A stretch of DNA of 64,000 bases from Vreelandella sp042466685 (GCF_042466685.1 NZ_CP170448.1:3224001-3288000), one strand, 5' to 3'; counted from the stretch's first letter, positions 17,136 to 26,064 are shown. Notes: generated by a model not told the origin, from the letters alone. Program-made: numbers and translations.

Positions 17136-18443
17136 ATGAGTGGGCCGCAGCCTGGATACCCAATTGCTTCGCTTTGGCGTGATACGGCCAGTATCACCCC
17201 TTCCTTTGCGCCGCTTTCCAGCGATAAAACCGTTGATGTCGCCATCATCGGCGGTGGCTACACGGGATTAACCGCGGCCCACCGTTTAGCAGAACGTGGC
17301 GTTCACGCCATCGTGGTGGATGCCAACCCTATCGGCTGGGGAGCAAGCGGTCGCAATGGTGGCGTGGTATCCGCCAAGTTCCGGCTCTCGTTTCCAAGCA
17401 TTGCCCAAACCCACGGCATGGCGGTGGCCACCGCCATGCATCGGCTCTGCCATGAGGCGGTGGATGAGGTGGAAGCACTAATTCAGGCGTATGGTCTTGA
17501 GAGTGCCCGCTTCACCCGCTGCGGCAACCTGCGCTGTGCCCACACAACCAAGGCGCTGAAAGACATTTCCGAAGAAGCCGAGTGGATGCGGCGGGAAATG
17601 GGCGATGACTCGCTGCGCTGTCTCTCCGCTGGCGAGGTCGCCGAAGAGACTGGATCCAAGGCCTTTACAGGCGGGGTTTTAGGGCTTGGCGTGGGTACCT
17701 TGCATCCGCTCGACTATGTGCGGGGGTTGGCGGCAGGACTTAACCAGCGCCATGGCGAGATCGTCTTCGAGCGCTCCCCGGCCACTAGCATTCGCCGCTT
17801 GGGTGATGGTGTTCATATCACGACGCCAAGCGGTGAAATCAAGGCGCGACAGGTGATCCTGGCCACTAATGCCTATTCGGATATTACGCCCGTCAGTGCC
17901 GCGATAAAGACGCGCCTGGTGCCGTTTAGAAGCTCGATTATCGCCACTCACCCTCTTCCAGAGGCGCTGCAGAACTATCTGTTGGTCAAGGATAGAAGCT
18001 ATGGCGAAACCCGCCGGATGATGCGCTGGTTTCGCAAGGTCGATGGACGGATCGTATTTGGCGGTCGTGGTGCGTTTGGGAAGCGTGACTCTCAGGCGGC
18101 GTTCGACTCCCTGCAGAGCGCTATGGTGTCGCTCTTTCCAGCGCTTGCGGATATCGGCATTGCCTATCGCTGGTCAGGGCATGTGGGCATGACGCTGGAT
18201 GCCTTGCCCCATGTAGGCAGATTTGACGACCGTGTTTGCTACGCCGCTGGTTATAACGGCGCGGGTGTGGCCATGTCGACGTTGCTCGGGCGGTTGGCGG
18301 CAGACTACGCCTTGGGTGAAAGCCCTGACGTAGCGCTGCTTGCTGCGGAGCGGCTCAAGGCCGTCCCGCTTTACCCCTTACGTGAAGTCGGTATTCGACT
18401 GGTAGCCGGGTATTACCAGTTCCTTGATGCAATCGGGCGCTGA
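17136..18443 (+). CDS. FAD-dependent amine/amino-acid oxidoreductase (DAO family)
   Basis: A 435-residue flavoprotein of the D-amino-acid oxidase-like family, resembling PuuB/OrdL gamma-glutamylputrescine oxidases. The FAD-binding beta-alpha-beta motif IIGGGYTGLTAAHRLAERG lies near residues 33-51, GWGASGRNGGVVSAKFRL is the second flavin contact, and the C-terminus has GHVGMTLDALPHVG and YAAGYNGAGVAMSTLLG. It oxidises a C-N bond and yields an aldehyde or keto acid with loss of amine. An N-terminal region with SLWRDTA also matches OrdL-like proteins. It begins one base after the HAD stop. Confidence 0.88.
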   Translation: MSGPQPGYPIASLWRDTASITPSFAPLSSDKTVDVAIIGGGYTGLTAAHRLAERGVHAIVVDANPIGWGASGRNGGVVSAKFRLSFPSIAQTHGMAVATAMHRLCHEAVDEVEALIQAYGLESARFTRCGNLRCAHTTKALKDISEEAEWMRREMGDDSLRCLSAGEVAEETGSKAFTGGVLGLGVGTLHPLDYVRGLAAGLNQRHGEIVFERSPATSIRRLGDGVHITTPSGEIKARQVILATNAYSDITPVSAAIKTRLVPFRSSIIATHPLPEALQNYLLVKDRSYGETRRMMRWFRKVDGRIVFGGRGAFGKRDSQAAFDSLQSAMVSLFPALADIGIAYRWSGHVGMTLDALPHVGRFDDRVCYAAGYNGAGVAMSTLLGRLAADYALGESPDVALLAAERLKAVPLYPLREVGIRLVAGYYQFLDAIGR

Positions 18444-18482
18444 TGCGGCGCCGAAGGCACTTACTCAGTTGGAGGTCGCAAG

Positions 18483-19538
18483 ATGAAAAACATTAACTGC
18501 TTCAAATACTTGCTTGGTTCCTCGGTAGTGGTTGTTGGTGCGCTTGGCGCTGGGCAAACGCTGGCCGACGGCGAAATCACTTTCGTCTCTCAGGGTGGCG
18601 CGTATCAGGAAGCGCAGACGGTGGCCATTCTCGACCCGGTTGCCGAGGCGTTGGGCATCACCATTCGTCAGGAGAGCGCCCCCGACGCCTGGCCGATGAT
18701 CAAGACGCAAGGCACCACCGGCCAGGCGGTATGGGACGTGGTCGATACACCCCCGCTGAACTGTGTGCGGGGCGGTAACCAGGGACTGATTGCAGAACTC
18801 GACTTCAGCCGGATTCCCAACGCCGAGTCGATGCCCGAGGCGTATAAAACGCCCTACTCTGTCGCTTACGAGTTTTATTCCAGCGTACTGGCCTACAATC
18901 CAGAGGCCTTCGAGGGTAAACCGCCCCAAAGCTGGGAGGACTTTTGGAATGTAGAGGAGTATCCCGGCAACCGTGCCCTTCGCAACCACCCACTGGGAAC
19001 ACTTGAAGCTGCTTTAATGGCTGATGGCGTGGCGCGAGAAGAGCTTTATCCGCTGGATGTTGACCGAGCTTTCGCCAAGCTTGAAGAAATCAAACCACAT
19101 ATCACCACTTGGTGGACGTCTGGCGGCCAGTCGGCGCAGTTGCTCTACGATGGCGAGGTGGACATGCTGATGATGTGGAATGGGCGTGTCAGCGCGATCA
19201 TCAATGAAGGCGCCAGCGCTGATTTCACCTATAACGATGGTGTGTTGCAGAACACGCACCTGTGCATTATTGAAGGTGCGACCCATCAGGATACTGCCGT
19301 TGAGTTCATCAACGCGGCCATCGCCCCCGAGTATCAAGCCAACCTGCCCCTGCACATCGACTACGGCCCCGGCAACCCGGCCGCTTTCGATACAGGCAAG
19401 ATTCCTGATGAGCGAGCCCGGGAACTGCCGAGCTTCCCAGAAAATGCCGAGCGTCAGGTATTGATGTCGTACGAATGGTGGGCCTCCTCTGCGGGTGAAG
19501 AAGCTGAGCGTCGCTGGCTGGCATTTATGCAACGATAA
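18483..19538 (+). CDS. Polyamine-type ABC transporter periplasmic binding protein
   Basis: A 351-residue PotD/PotF-like periplasmic binding protein. An N-terminal signal peptide (basic start KNINCFKY, hydrophobic LLGSSVVVVGALGAG, cleavage near TLADG) targets it to the periplasm. The body has the usual FVSQGGAYQEAQTVAI opening, TTWWTSGGQSAQLLYDGEVD and MMWNGRVSAIINEGA. A GGAGG-like site (TTGGAGGTCGC) precedes the ATG. It delivers the substrate to the permeases encoded immediately downstream. Ligand residues cannot be assigned by eye. Confidence 0.9.
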   Translation: MKNINCFKYLLGSSVVVVGALGAGQTLADGEITFVSQGGAYQEAQTVAILDPVAEALGITIRQESAPDAWPMIKTQGTTGQAVWDVVDTPPLNCVRGGNQGLIAELDFSRIPNAESMPEAYKTPYSVAYEFYSSVLAYNPEAFEGKPPQSWEDFWNVEEYPGNRALRNHPLGTLEAALMADGVAREELYPLDVDRAFAKLEEIKPHITTWWTSGGQSAQLLYDGEVDMLMMWNGRVSAIINEGASADFTYNDGVLQNTHLCIIEGATHQDTAVEFINAAIAPEYQANLPLHIDYGPGNPAAFDTGKIPDERARELPSFPENAERQVLMSYEWWASSAGEEAERRWLAFMQR

Positions 19539-19607
19539 GTGCGTCGTTGCCGTGCCCCACCTGTGGGTTACGGCAACGCTTGTCGATTTCCCGCTAGGAG
19601 ACATCCT

Positions 19608-20507
19608 TTGAAAGCGACTGTCATCAACAACAATTACCCTCACGCTCTCCACCGGGATGCCTCCCGTGGCTATAGGCGGCGCGAGCATGCACTCATGCTG
19701 CTTTTGATGTCGCCCGCCGTGCTGGTGGTGTTTGTGCTGCTGCTGATTCCACTCGGTTGGTTGATCGGCCAGTCCTTCTATGCCGATGGTTTCACGCTGG
19801 AGCACTACCAACGAATCCTCACCGAAGGCATCTACTGGAATACGTTTTGGGTCACGTTTCGTATCAGCTTTATCGTCACTCTGCTGGCACTGCTGATGGG
19901 CTACCCCATCGCTTATGCCGCCTCGGTCTTGCCACGGCGCTGGTCGATGTTGGTACTGGCCCTGGTGATTCTGCCGTTCTGGACCAGCGTACTGGTGAGA
20001 GCCTACGCCTGGCTGATTCTGTTACAACGCTCAGGGGTGGTGAATGAGTCGCTGATGGGCGTTGGCCTTATCGATGCACCGCTGGCACTAGTGCATAACG
20101 AGCTGGGCACTATCATTGCCACCGTACATATCCTGCTGCCATTCATGGTTTTGCCGCTTTACGCCACCATGCAGAAAATTCCCGGCGACCTGATCCAGGC
20201 GGGCGCGAGCCTTGGCGGCACGCCGCTGCATGTTTTCAGGCGTGTGTTCTTCCCTCTTTCGCTCAGTGGAGTGCTCGCAGGCATGACGCTGGTGTTCGTG
20301 CTGTGCCTCGGCTTCTATATTACCCCGGAACTGGTGGGTGGAGGGCGTACGGTCATGGCATCCATGCTGGTCAGCCGCAACGTCCAGCTCTATAGCGACT
20401 GGGGTGCCGCTAGCGCCGTCAGTGTCGTACTGCTCATCTGCGTGCTGTCCATTTTCTATGTAGTGAGCCGCCTCGTCCCTCTTGAGAAGATACTGGGTGC
20501 AAAATGA
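19608..20507 (+). CDS. Polyamine-type ABC transporter permease 1 (PotB-like)
   Basis: A 299-residue inner-membrane permease with six main hydrophobic segments. The EAA loop is visible as IQAGASLGGTPLHVFRRVFFP. The most likely start is TTG at 19608 because AGGAG lies 7 nt upstream; an in-frame GTG at 19539 would directly abut the binding-protein stop and lacks a site. The C-terminal part overlaps the next permease by 4 bp (ATGA). It pairs with the second permease and the PotA-type ATPase to form the import channel. Confidence 0.9.
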   Translation: MKATVINNNYPHALHRDASRGYRRREHALMLLLMSPAVLVVFVLLLIPLGWLIGQSFYADGFTLEHYQRILTEGIYWNTFWVTFRISFIVTLLALLMGYPIAYAASVLPRRWSMLVLALVILPFWTSVLVRAYAWLILLQRSGVVNESLMGVGLIDAPLALVHNELGTIIATVHILLPFMVLPLYATMQKIPGDLIQAGASLGGTPLHVFRRVFFPLSLSGVLAGMTLVFVLCLGFYITPELVGGGRTVMASMLVSRNVQLYSDWGAASAVSVVLLICVLSIFYVVSRLVPLEKILGAK

Positions 20508-21292
20508 ACAAACTATCCTTGAACCGCATCATCTTTATTGGCTATGTAGCGTTAGTGCTGATTTTCCTGATTCTGCCCTTGCTCATCGTCGTGCCCATGT
20601 CCTTCTCTGATAGCCGCTTCCTCTCCTTTCCGCCCAGTAATTACTCGTTTCGGTGGTATGACACATTCTTCAGCAATCTGGGCTGGATGTCGGCTGCGAA
20701 AACCAGCTTGATCGTGGCGTTCTCCACGGCATTGATCGCTACACCGATTGGCGTGGCAGCGGCCTATGCTATCAATAGCTCGACGCACTGGCTGATGCGC
20801 TATCTGAAGCTCGTGCTTCTGCTGCCGCTGATCGTGCCGATCATCATCGTCGCCACCGGGGTATTCTTTATTTATGCCCTGTCGGGAATGCTGTACACCA
20901 TTCCGGGCCTGATCATGGCCGATGTGATGCTGGCGCTGCCCTATGTTATCACTGCGGTAACAGCAGGCCTGCACGGTTTCGACCAGACCCAGGAGATGGT
21001 CGCTAGAAGCCTTGGCATGAATCGTTTTCGTAGTTTCATGAGCGTCACCCTGCCTCAGATCATGCCGAGCGTGGTCACCGGGGCGATCTTTGCGTTCATT
21101 CAGGCCCTGGACGAAACCATGGTGGCGCTCTTCATTTCGGGGGGCCAGAACCAACCCCTGACCGTGCGCATGTTCACTGCGCTTCGCGACGAGATCGACC
21201 CAACCATCGCCGCCATTAGCACCCTATTAACGGCCGCTTCCTTCGCACTGGTATTATTGCTGGTGCTGGCACGCAAGCAGTCACCGGTATAA
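20504..21292 (+). CDS. Polyamine-type ABC transporter permease 2 (PotC-like)
   Basis: A 262-residue PotC-like permease with about six hydrophobic segments: LVLIFLILPLLIVVPMSFS at the start, then IATPIGVAAAYAINSS. The EAA loop reads VARSLGMNRFRSFMSVTLP. Length is standard for the family. Its ATG overlaps the stop of permease 1, giving translational coupling and equal stoichiometry. It is the last gene of the ABC operon; the AraC gene begins 103 bp downstream behind a repeated 19-bp motif. Confidence 0.9.
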   Translation: MNKLSLNRIIFIGYVALVLIFLILPLLIVVPMSFSDSRFLSFPPSNYSFRWYDTFFSNLGWMSAAKTSLIVAFSTALIATPIGVAAAYAINSSTHWLMRYLKLVLLLPLIVPIIIVATGVFFIYALSGMLYTIPGLIMADVMLALPYVITAVTAGLHGFDQTQEMVARSLGMNRFRSFMSVTLPQIMPSVVTGAIFAFIQALDETMVALFISGGQNQPLTVRMFTALRDEIDPTIAAISTLLTAASFALVLLLVLARKQSPV

Positions 21293-21324
21293 AAACGCTT
21301 CCCTGGTAGCTGCCACTGCCGATT

Positions 21325-21343
21325 AGCAATTATGTACAAGCAT
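21325..21343. promoter_or_regulatory. 19-bp motif, copy 2 of 3
   Basis: AGCAATTATGTACAAGCAT, identical to the copy at 14088-14106, lies 52 bp upstream of the AraC start codon, in the only gap between the ABC operon and the AraC-LysE pair. Its position suits an activator or autoregulatory operator for the AraC gene. The binding protein is unknown. Confidence 0.45.
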
Positions 21344-21395
21344 TCATGAACGGTGCTGGCATAAGCTAGTGGTGTGACTAATCAGGAGGGGCGGC

Positions 21396-22226
21396 ATGAG
21401 TAACGCGAGCCGATTTCAATTCATCAAGAGCCAGCACGTGCCAACGCTGACGGTGCTTCACGCAGCGATTGAGGATTTCAGCTATGACCGCCACGCCCAC
21501 GAGGAGTATGCCTTCGGCGTTACGCTGGCGGGGCGTCAGGATTTCTTCAGCGGCGGGCAGTTTCACCGTAGCCCACCGGGCAACGTTATTCTGTTCAACC
21601 CAGAGGAAGTTCATGACGGTCAACCGGGCGGAGAGAGCGCGCTGGATTACCTGATGGTGTATGCCCACCCTGAGCAGGTAAACGCCCTGTTCGCTGATGC
21701 CCTTGGTCACGAAAACACCGCTCACTTTCGTTCGCATAATACGCTGATTCAGGATACTCCACTGCGCAACGCTATTTTAGAACTGGCGCGCTTAGTTACC
21801 TCGCAAGCAGGTAGCTGTATTGATCATGAGAACGCGCTGTATCAAGTCATTGAGCGAACCGTGCAGCTCGGCGGCACCTCCCAACCCGACCAGATCAGCA
21901 CGCGCCCTGATGCGCTGTTGGGATTAGCAAAAGAGTATATCCACGCCTACCTGGATAGGGATATCTCTCTTGATGACATTAGCCAAGCGGCGCACCTATC
22001 CAAGTACCACTTCTTGCGCCTGTTTCGTCAGCATTACGGCCTCACACCCCACCAATATGTGATTAATTGCCGGATTAACGCGGCTCGTTCGGCGCTAGAC
22101 CTTGGTGCTTCCCTGACGGAGGTCGCTTTGCGCTATGGGTTTGCCGATCTCAGCCATTTCAATCGCCGCTTTAAGCGTATTTATGGCATGACGCCCCATC
22201 AGTACCAGCGTGATATTGCGCGCTAA
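21396..22226 (+). CDS. AraC-family transcriptional regulator
   Basis: A 276-residue AraC-type regulator. The N-terminal cupin-like ligand domain has DRHAHEEYAFGVTLAGRQ and GNVILFNPEEVHDGQPG. The C-terminal double helix-turn-helix (from about residue 175) has ISLDDISQAAHLSKYHFLRL with FRQHYGLTPHQYVINCRI and LTEVALRYGFADLSHFNRRF. AGGAGG precedes the ATG. It is followed after 36 bp by LysE, a regulator-exporter pairing often seen for amino-acid or amine export; autoregulation through the upstream motif is possible. Confidence 0.92.
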   Translation: MSNASRFQFIKSQHVPTLTVLHAAIEDFSYDRHAHEEYAFGVTLAGRQDFFSGGQFHRSPPGNVILFNPEEVHDGQPGGESALDYLMVYAHPEQVNALFADALGHENTAHFRSHNTLIQDTPLRNAILELARLVTSQAGSCIDHENALYQVIERTVQLGGTSQPDQISTRPDALLGLAKEYIHAYLDRDISLDDISQAAHLSKYHFLRLFRQHYGLTPHQYVINCRINAARSALDLGASLTEVALRYGFADLSHFNRRFKRIYGMTPHQYQRDIAR

Positions 22227-22262
22227 TCCCTAAATACCCAAATACCTAAATAGAGGTTTACC

Positions 22263-22901
22263 ATGTTAGGAATTGTCGCCTATGCCCTAGGCGCTATGTA
22301 TTCGCCTGGGCCTGTGAATCTGCTTGGTTTAAATATTGGCATCAATGGGCAAGCTAGGCAGTCGGTTGGGTTTTGCCTTGGCGTAGGCACCGCGATGCTG
22401 GCGTACTTAGTAGTATTAGGCTGGGCGGGCGCTGCTTGGATCGACGATGAGGCACTGATCGTCGTGAGCGCATTGGGCTGTGGCTATATTATTTATCTAG
22501 CGACGAAAATTGCCCGCACTAGCGTTGATTTAAGCCCCCATTCAAACACCGATGTAAACAGGCCCAATCATGCCCCTCGGCTAGTAAGCTTCCGAGATGG
22601 GCTGGTGATGCAGTTGCTTAATCCCAAAGCCATTGTCGCTACCCTGCCAATTACCACACTGCAATTTCCGGCAGCAGGGATTGAGGGGTCTAGCTTAGTA
22701 GTCTGGGCATTGGGGTTGGCCATGTTGGCCGCTGGCGCACCCGGCAGCTATATCGTGATGGGCAATTTCGTGGGCCATCGCATTAAAAGCGTCGGCATCA
22801 TTAAGTACTTCAATTGGGTGATGGCAGGGTTACTGATTGCCGTAGCTTTGTCGATTGGTGTTGAGCATGTTTGGGTTCCGCTCACTTCTACGACTACCTA
22901 A
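22263..22901 (+). CDS. LysE-family exporter, second copy in window
   Basis: A 212-residue inner-membrane protein of the LysE superfamily: AYALGAMYSPGPVNLLGLNI is the family N-terminal motif, and LVMQLLNPKAIVATLP matches the central NPK region. It has six hydrophobic segments. It is not a close copy of the LysE at 5964-6599. AraC is directly upstream on the same strand, suggesting inducible export of a compound sensed by that regulator. The gene converges on a VOC gene 22 bp downstream. Confidence 0.88.
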   Translation: MLGIVAYALGAMYSPGPVNLLGLNIGINGQARQSVGFCLGVGTAMLAYLVVLGWAGAAWIDDEALIVVSALGCGYIIYLATKIARTSVDLSPHSNTDVNRPNHAPRLVSFRDGLVMQLLNPKAIVATLPITTLQFPAAGIEGSSLVVWALGLAMLAAGAPGSYIVMGNFVGHRIKSVGIIKYFNWVMAGLLIAVALSIGVEHVWVPLTSTTT

Positions 22902-22923
22902 CCTAACTATTTGATGAGAATAG

Positions 22924-23274
22924 CTACTCCGACCAAACCGCAAATTCGTTGCCACTGGGCTCCTGAAAGTGAAAGCGGCGGCCGCCTGGAAACTCAAAAA
23001 TAGGCCTAATGATCTCACCGCCGCTCCTCTCAACTTTGTTGAGTGTTGCGTCAATGTCAGCACTATAGAAAACCAGCAGTGCGCCGCCGTTTGAGGTTTG
23101 GTTGCAGGCATCAGCTTGGTAGAAGCCACCATCCAACCCCTGGTTGGAAAACGCGGCGTATTCAGGGCCGTAATCGACAAACTCCCAACCAAACGCCGCA
23201 GAGAAAAAGGCCTTTGTTGCGGCTAAATCTTTCGCGGCGAACTCAACGTAGTTGAGCTTTTCATGCTGGTTCAT
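22924..23274 (-). CDS. VOC-family protein, copy 2
   Basis: A 116-residue VOC-fold protein with KLNYVEFAAKDLAATKAFF, AFGWEFVDYG, AAFSNQGLDGGFYQ and FEFPGGRRFHFQEPSGNEFA. It is the paralogue of the protein at 13284-13643 and shares its downstream position behind a small membrane-protein gene, here intact. The pair has AGGAG before its start. Function is unknown; the family includes glyoxalase-like and antibiotic-binding proteins. Confidence 0.88.
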   Translation of the reverse strand: MNQHEKLNYVEFAAKDLAATKAFFSAAFGWEFVDYGPEYAAFSNQGLDGGFYQADACNQTSNGGALLVFYSADIDATLNKVERSGGEIIRPIFEFPGGRRFHFQEPSGNEFAVWSE

Positions 23275-23318
23275 AGCCTGCTCCTTAGTTGTTTTTTTTC
23301 AGACGACAGAGGCGTTAT

Positions 23319-23639
23319 CTATTGGCCGAAACCGATGCCTAAACTTAGTGCTTGCAGCCCATCGAATTCGACACTGACTTCATCAGAGAATAAGGGATGG
23401 CCCTGCACTATCAGATCCAACGTTGCTTGAGAGCCGCGATAAGTGACGGTCACCTCTATGTTGGCAATCGTGTTAATAGGCGCCAGCACACCATACTCAA
23501 TGTTATCCACGCTGACGGCAGAGAGGCCGCGCTCATCCAACTGCTGCTGAACTTCTCGTTCAATGACAATGCCGTAATAGAAGTAGATACCTGTATAGCC
23601 AAGCACTACCAATAAAACCAGCGAAAAGAGCTTTCCCAT
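23319..23639 (-). CDS. Small membrane-anchored protein of unknown function
   Basis: A 106-residue protein with an N-terminal membrane segment (MGKLFSLVLLVVLGYTGIYF), a coiled stretch EREVQQQLDERG, and an exported or periplasmic part with NIEYGVLAPINTIANIEV, GSQATLDLIVQGHP and FDGLQALSLGIGFGQ. I do not recognise the family. It precedes the VOC gene by 44 bp on the same strand, probably in one transcript. A broken copy exists at 13686-14034 beside the paralogous VOC gene, showing that the two genes travel together. Confidence 0.7.
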   Translation of the reverse strand: MGKLFSLVLLVVLGYTGIYFYYGIVIEREVQQQLDERGLSAVSVDNIEYGVLAPINTIANIEVTVTYRGSQATLDLIVQGHPLFSDEVSVEFDGLQALSLGIGFGQ

Positions 23640-23921
23640 TGTTTCTCTCTGTTTTATAGAATATTGGATGGTTGCTGCCTGCAGTAAACACGCTTGAATC
23701 GCGCACCTAAGCGTATGCTATGGGAAAGATCAGCAGGCAATACGAGTCTTGATAATGCTTGGGGTAATCAGAGCCCACAAGCGAGGAAGGCGAGCATTTT
23801 TACTCATCGAGCGAACTGCTGCAATAGTCGTCACAAGACCCAACACGATAGTAGTGCCTGTGTTCATTCGAGCCTCATATTAAAAAATATGTCCTGAGTA
23901 ATTCAGACTCTGCTCAACCTT
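23640..23921. other. Intergenic region with no recognised gene
   Basis: This stretch separates the small membrane-protein gene from the trpBA terminator. It holds the likely promoter of the former near 23645-23670 (AT-rich, TATAGAATATT). An open reading of 67 codons at 23694-23897 lacks a convincing ribosome-binding site or recognisable domain and is not called. Confidence 0.5.
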
Positions 23922-23952
23922 AAAAAAAAGAGCAGGCATTATTGGCCTGCTC
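23922..23952 (-). terminator. Rho-independent terminator of trpBA
   Basis: On the minus strand GAGCAGGC, a 7-nt loop and GCCTGCTC form a perfect 8-bp stem followed by eight U residues. It begins about 35 bp past the trpA stop codon and matches a canonical intrinsic terminator. Confidence 0.92.
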
Positions 23953-23986
23953 TCTTAGCGTATCACTCTTTTTTGCTGTGCTTGTA

Positions 23987-24826
23987 TCAGCAGATTTGTG
24001 GCTCGCTTGCGGTGCGACACGCCCTAATACTTTCTGCCAGTTCGCTGACCAGGCTATGTACCTGTTCAACGGCTTCATCCGGCGTATTGGCACGTTCGAT
24101 ACAGTCGACTAACGCAGAGCCGACAACGACTGCATCGCTGAAGCGGCCAATGGTGGCAGCTTGCTCGGCAGTGCGAATACCGAAGCCCACAGCAATAGGC
24201 AGTTCAGTGTGTTCGCGCAGTTGATTAACGGCGCTTTCCAGTCGTTCCGGTGTAGGGGCGTTACCACCGGTGACCCCAGCTACTGAAACGTAATAGATAA
24301 ATCCAGAGGTATTAGCCAGCACTTTCGGCAGGCGCTTGGCATCGGTGGTCGGTGTCGCTAGGCGGATAAAATCGATGCCATGTTGGGCCGCTGGATGGCA
24401 GAGCTCTTCGTCGTGTTCGGGGGGTAGATCCACTACGATCAGACCATCGACACCAGCGCTGACGGCATCAGATAAGAAGCGCTCGACGCCGTAACAGAAA
24501 ATAGGATTGTAGTAGCCCATCAGCACAATCGGCGTGGTGCTGTTCTGTTCACGAAATCGGCGTACCATCTCTAATGTTTTAGCTTGGGTTTGGCCGCTGT
24601 GCAGCGCTCGCAACGCGGCTTTTTGAATAGCGGGGCCATCGGCCATGGGGTCGCTAAACGGCATGCCAAGTTCAATAATATCCACCCCTGCCGCGGGCAG
24701 CCCGTGCAGCAGACGTCGGGAGGTCTCGGCGTCCGGGTCGCCAGCGGTCAGATAACTGACCAGCGCCGGGCGGTTTTGCTGTTTGAGCTCGGCAAAGCAG
24801 TTTTTCAGGCGAGAAGTATTATTCAT
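23987..24826 (-). CDS. trpA: Tryptophan synthase alpha subunit
   Basis: Cleaves indole-3-glycerol phosphate to indole and glyceraldehyde-3-phosphate; indole is channelled to TrpB. The 279-residue protein has the family motifs LVSYLTAGDPD, DIIELGMPFSDPMADGP (catalytic Glu), PIVLMGYYNPIFCYG, VDGLIVVDLPPEHDEEL (catalytic Asp), GFIYYVSVAGVTGG and VGFGIRTAEQA. MNNTSRLKNCFAEL at 24826 aligns with the usual N-terminus and has CTGGAG upstream. An ATG at 24850 overlaps the trpB stop (ATGA) and is an alternative start. The order trpB-trpA is conserved. Confidence 0.96.
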   Translation of the reverse strand: MNNTSRLKNCFAELKQQNRPALVSYLTAGDPDAETSRRLLHGLPAAGVDIIELGMPFSDPMADGPAIQKAALRALHSGQTQAKTLEMVRRFREQNSTTPIVLMGYYNPIFCYGVERFLSDAVSAGVDGLIVVDLPPEHDEELCHPAAQHGIDFIRLATPTTDAKRLPKVLANTSGFIYYVSVAGVTGGNAPTPERLESAVNQLREHTELPIAVGFGIRTAEQAATIGRFSDAVVVGSALVDCIERANTPDEAVEQVHSLVSELAESIRACRTASEPQIC

Positions 24827-24846
24827 GACAGTCTCCAGGAACGCAC

Positions 24847-26064
24847 TCATTTGAATTTTTCCCCCAGATGATGGGCTACGCTCATCATGTCCTTGTCACC
24901 CCGGCCGCTCAGGTTGACCACCATTAAGTGCTCGCGGGGCAGACTGGGGGCACGCTTGGCCACTTCGGCCAGGGCATGGGCGGTCTCCAAGGCGGGAATA
25001 ATGCCCTCCTGGCGGCAGCAGACCTGGAAGGCTTCCAGCGCTTCGTCGTCAGTGGCAGAGACGTACTCGACCCGTCCCTGCTCGTGCAACCATGCGTGCT
25101 CTGGCCCGATACCGGGGTAATCCAGCCCAGCGGAAATCGAGTGAGCGTCGATAATCTGGCCATCTTCGTTTTGCAGCAAGTAAGTGCGGTTACCGTGCAG
25201 CACGCCGGGGGTGCCGCCGTTCAGGCTGGCCGCGTGCAAGCCGCTTTTAACGCCCTTGCCACCCGCTTCCACGCCAATCATCTTCACATCAAGGTCATTC
25301 AGGAAGGGGTGAAACAGCCCCATGGCGTTTGAACCACCGCCAATGCAAGCCACCAGCGAATCCGGCAGGCGACCTTTCTTTTCCAGCATTTGGGTACGGG
25401 TTTCATGGCCAATCACGGCCTGGAAGTCACGCACCATGGCCGGGTACGGGTGCGGGCCCGCCACGGTGCCAATGATGTAGAAGGTGTCGTCGACGTTCGT
25501 TACCCAGTCGCGCAGCGCTTCGTTCATGGCGTCTTTTAGCGTGCCTGTACCCGAGGTAACGGGGATGACTTCCGCGCCCAGCAGCTTCATGCGGAATACG
25601 TTGGTCTGCTGACGCTCGATGTCGGTTGCGCCCATATAGATGACACAAGGCAAACCAAAGCGCGCCGCAACGGTAGCGGTGGCAACGCCGTGCATACCGG
25701 CGCCGGTTTCGGCGATAATGCGTTTTTTTCCCATCTGCTTGGCCAGCAGTACCTGGCCGATGCAGTTGTTGATCTTGTGCGCGCCGGTGTGGTTGAGCTC
25801 TTCGCGCTTTAAATAGATGCTGGCCCCACCAAAATGCTCGGTCAACCGTTCGGCAAAGTAGAGCGGGCTGGGCCGCCCGACGTAGTCACCTTGAAAATAG
25901 GCCAGCTGGCGCTGAAATTCGGGGTCGTTCTTGGCGGTGGTGTATTCGTCTTGCAGCTCTAGAATCAACGGCATTAGCGTTTCGGCGACAAAGCGACCGC
26001 CGAAGCTGCCAAATAATCCGTTGGCGTCGGGCAGGCTATTGGATACGTCTACAGGTTGATTCAT
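24847..26064 (-). CDS. trpB: Tryptophan synthase beta subunit
   Basis: Condenses indole with serine to form tryptophan using pyridoxal phosphate. This 405-residue protein contains FGSFGGRFVAETL, LKREELNHTGAHKINN with the PLP-binding lysine, AETGAGMHGVATATV, CIGGGSNAMGLFHPF (phosphate loop), GLDYPGIGPEHAWL and VNLSGRGDKDM. Length is standard. The start at 26064 is preferred because AGAGGT lies just upstream, whereas ATG 26088 would add eight residues. It is divergent from a LysR gene, the arrangement of pseudomonad trpI-trpBA. Confidence 0.97.
   Translation of the reverse strand: MNQPVDVSNSLPDANGLFGSFGGRFVAETLMPLILELQDEYTTAKNDPEFQRQLAYFQGDYVGRPSPLYFAERLTEHFGGASIYLKREELNHTGAHKINNCIGQVLLAKQMGKKRIIAETGAGMHGVATATVAARFGLPCVIYMGATDIERQQTNVFRMKLLGAEVIPVTSGTGTLKDAMNEALRDWVTNVDDTFYIIGTVAGPHPYPAMVRDFQAVIGHETRTQMLEKKGRLPDSLVACIGGGSNAMGLFHPFLNDLDVKMIGVEAGGKGVKSGLHAASLNGGTPGVLHGNRTYLLQNEDGQIIDAHSISAGLDYPGIGPEHAWLHEQGRVEYVSATDDEALEAFQVCCRQEGIIPALETAHALAEVAKRAPSLPREHLMVVNLSGRGDKDMMSVAHHLGEKFK

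Noticed and set aside
18465..19811. Long minus-strand frames across the binding protein and permease genes
   Set aside because: They overlap genes with signal peptide and family motifs on the plus strand and show no recognisable domains.
23694..23897. 67-codon plus-strand frame downstream of trpA
   Set aside because: No ribosome-binding site or recognisable domain, and unlikely composition.
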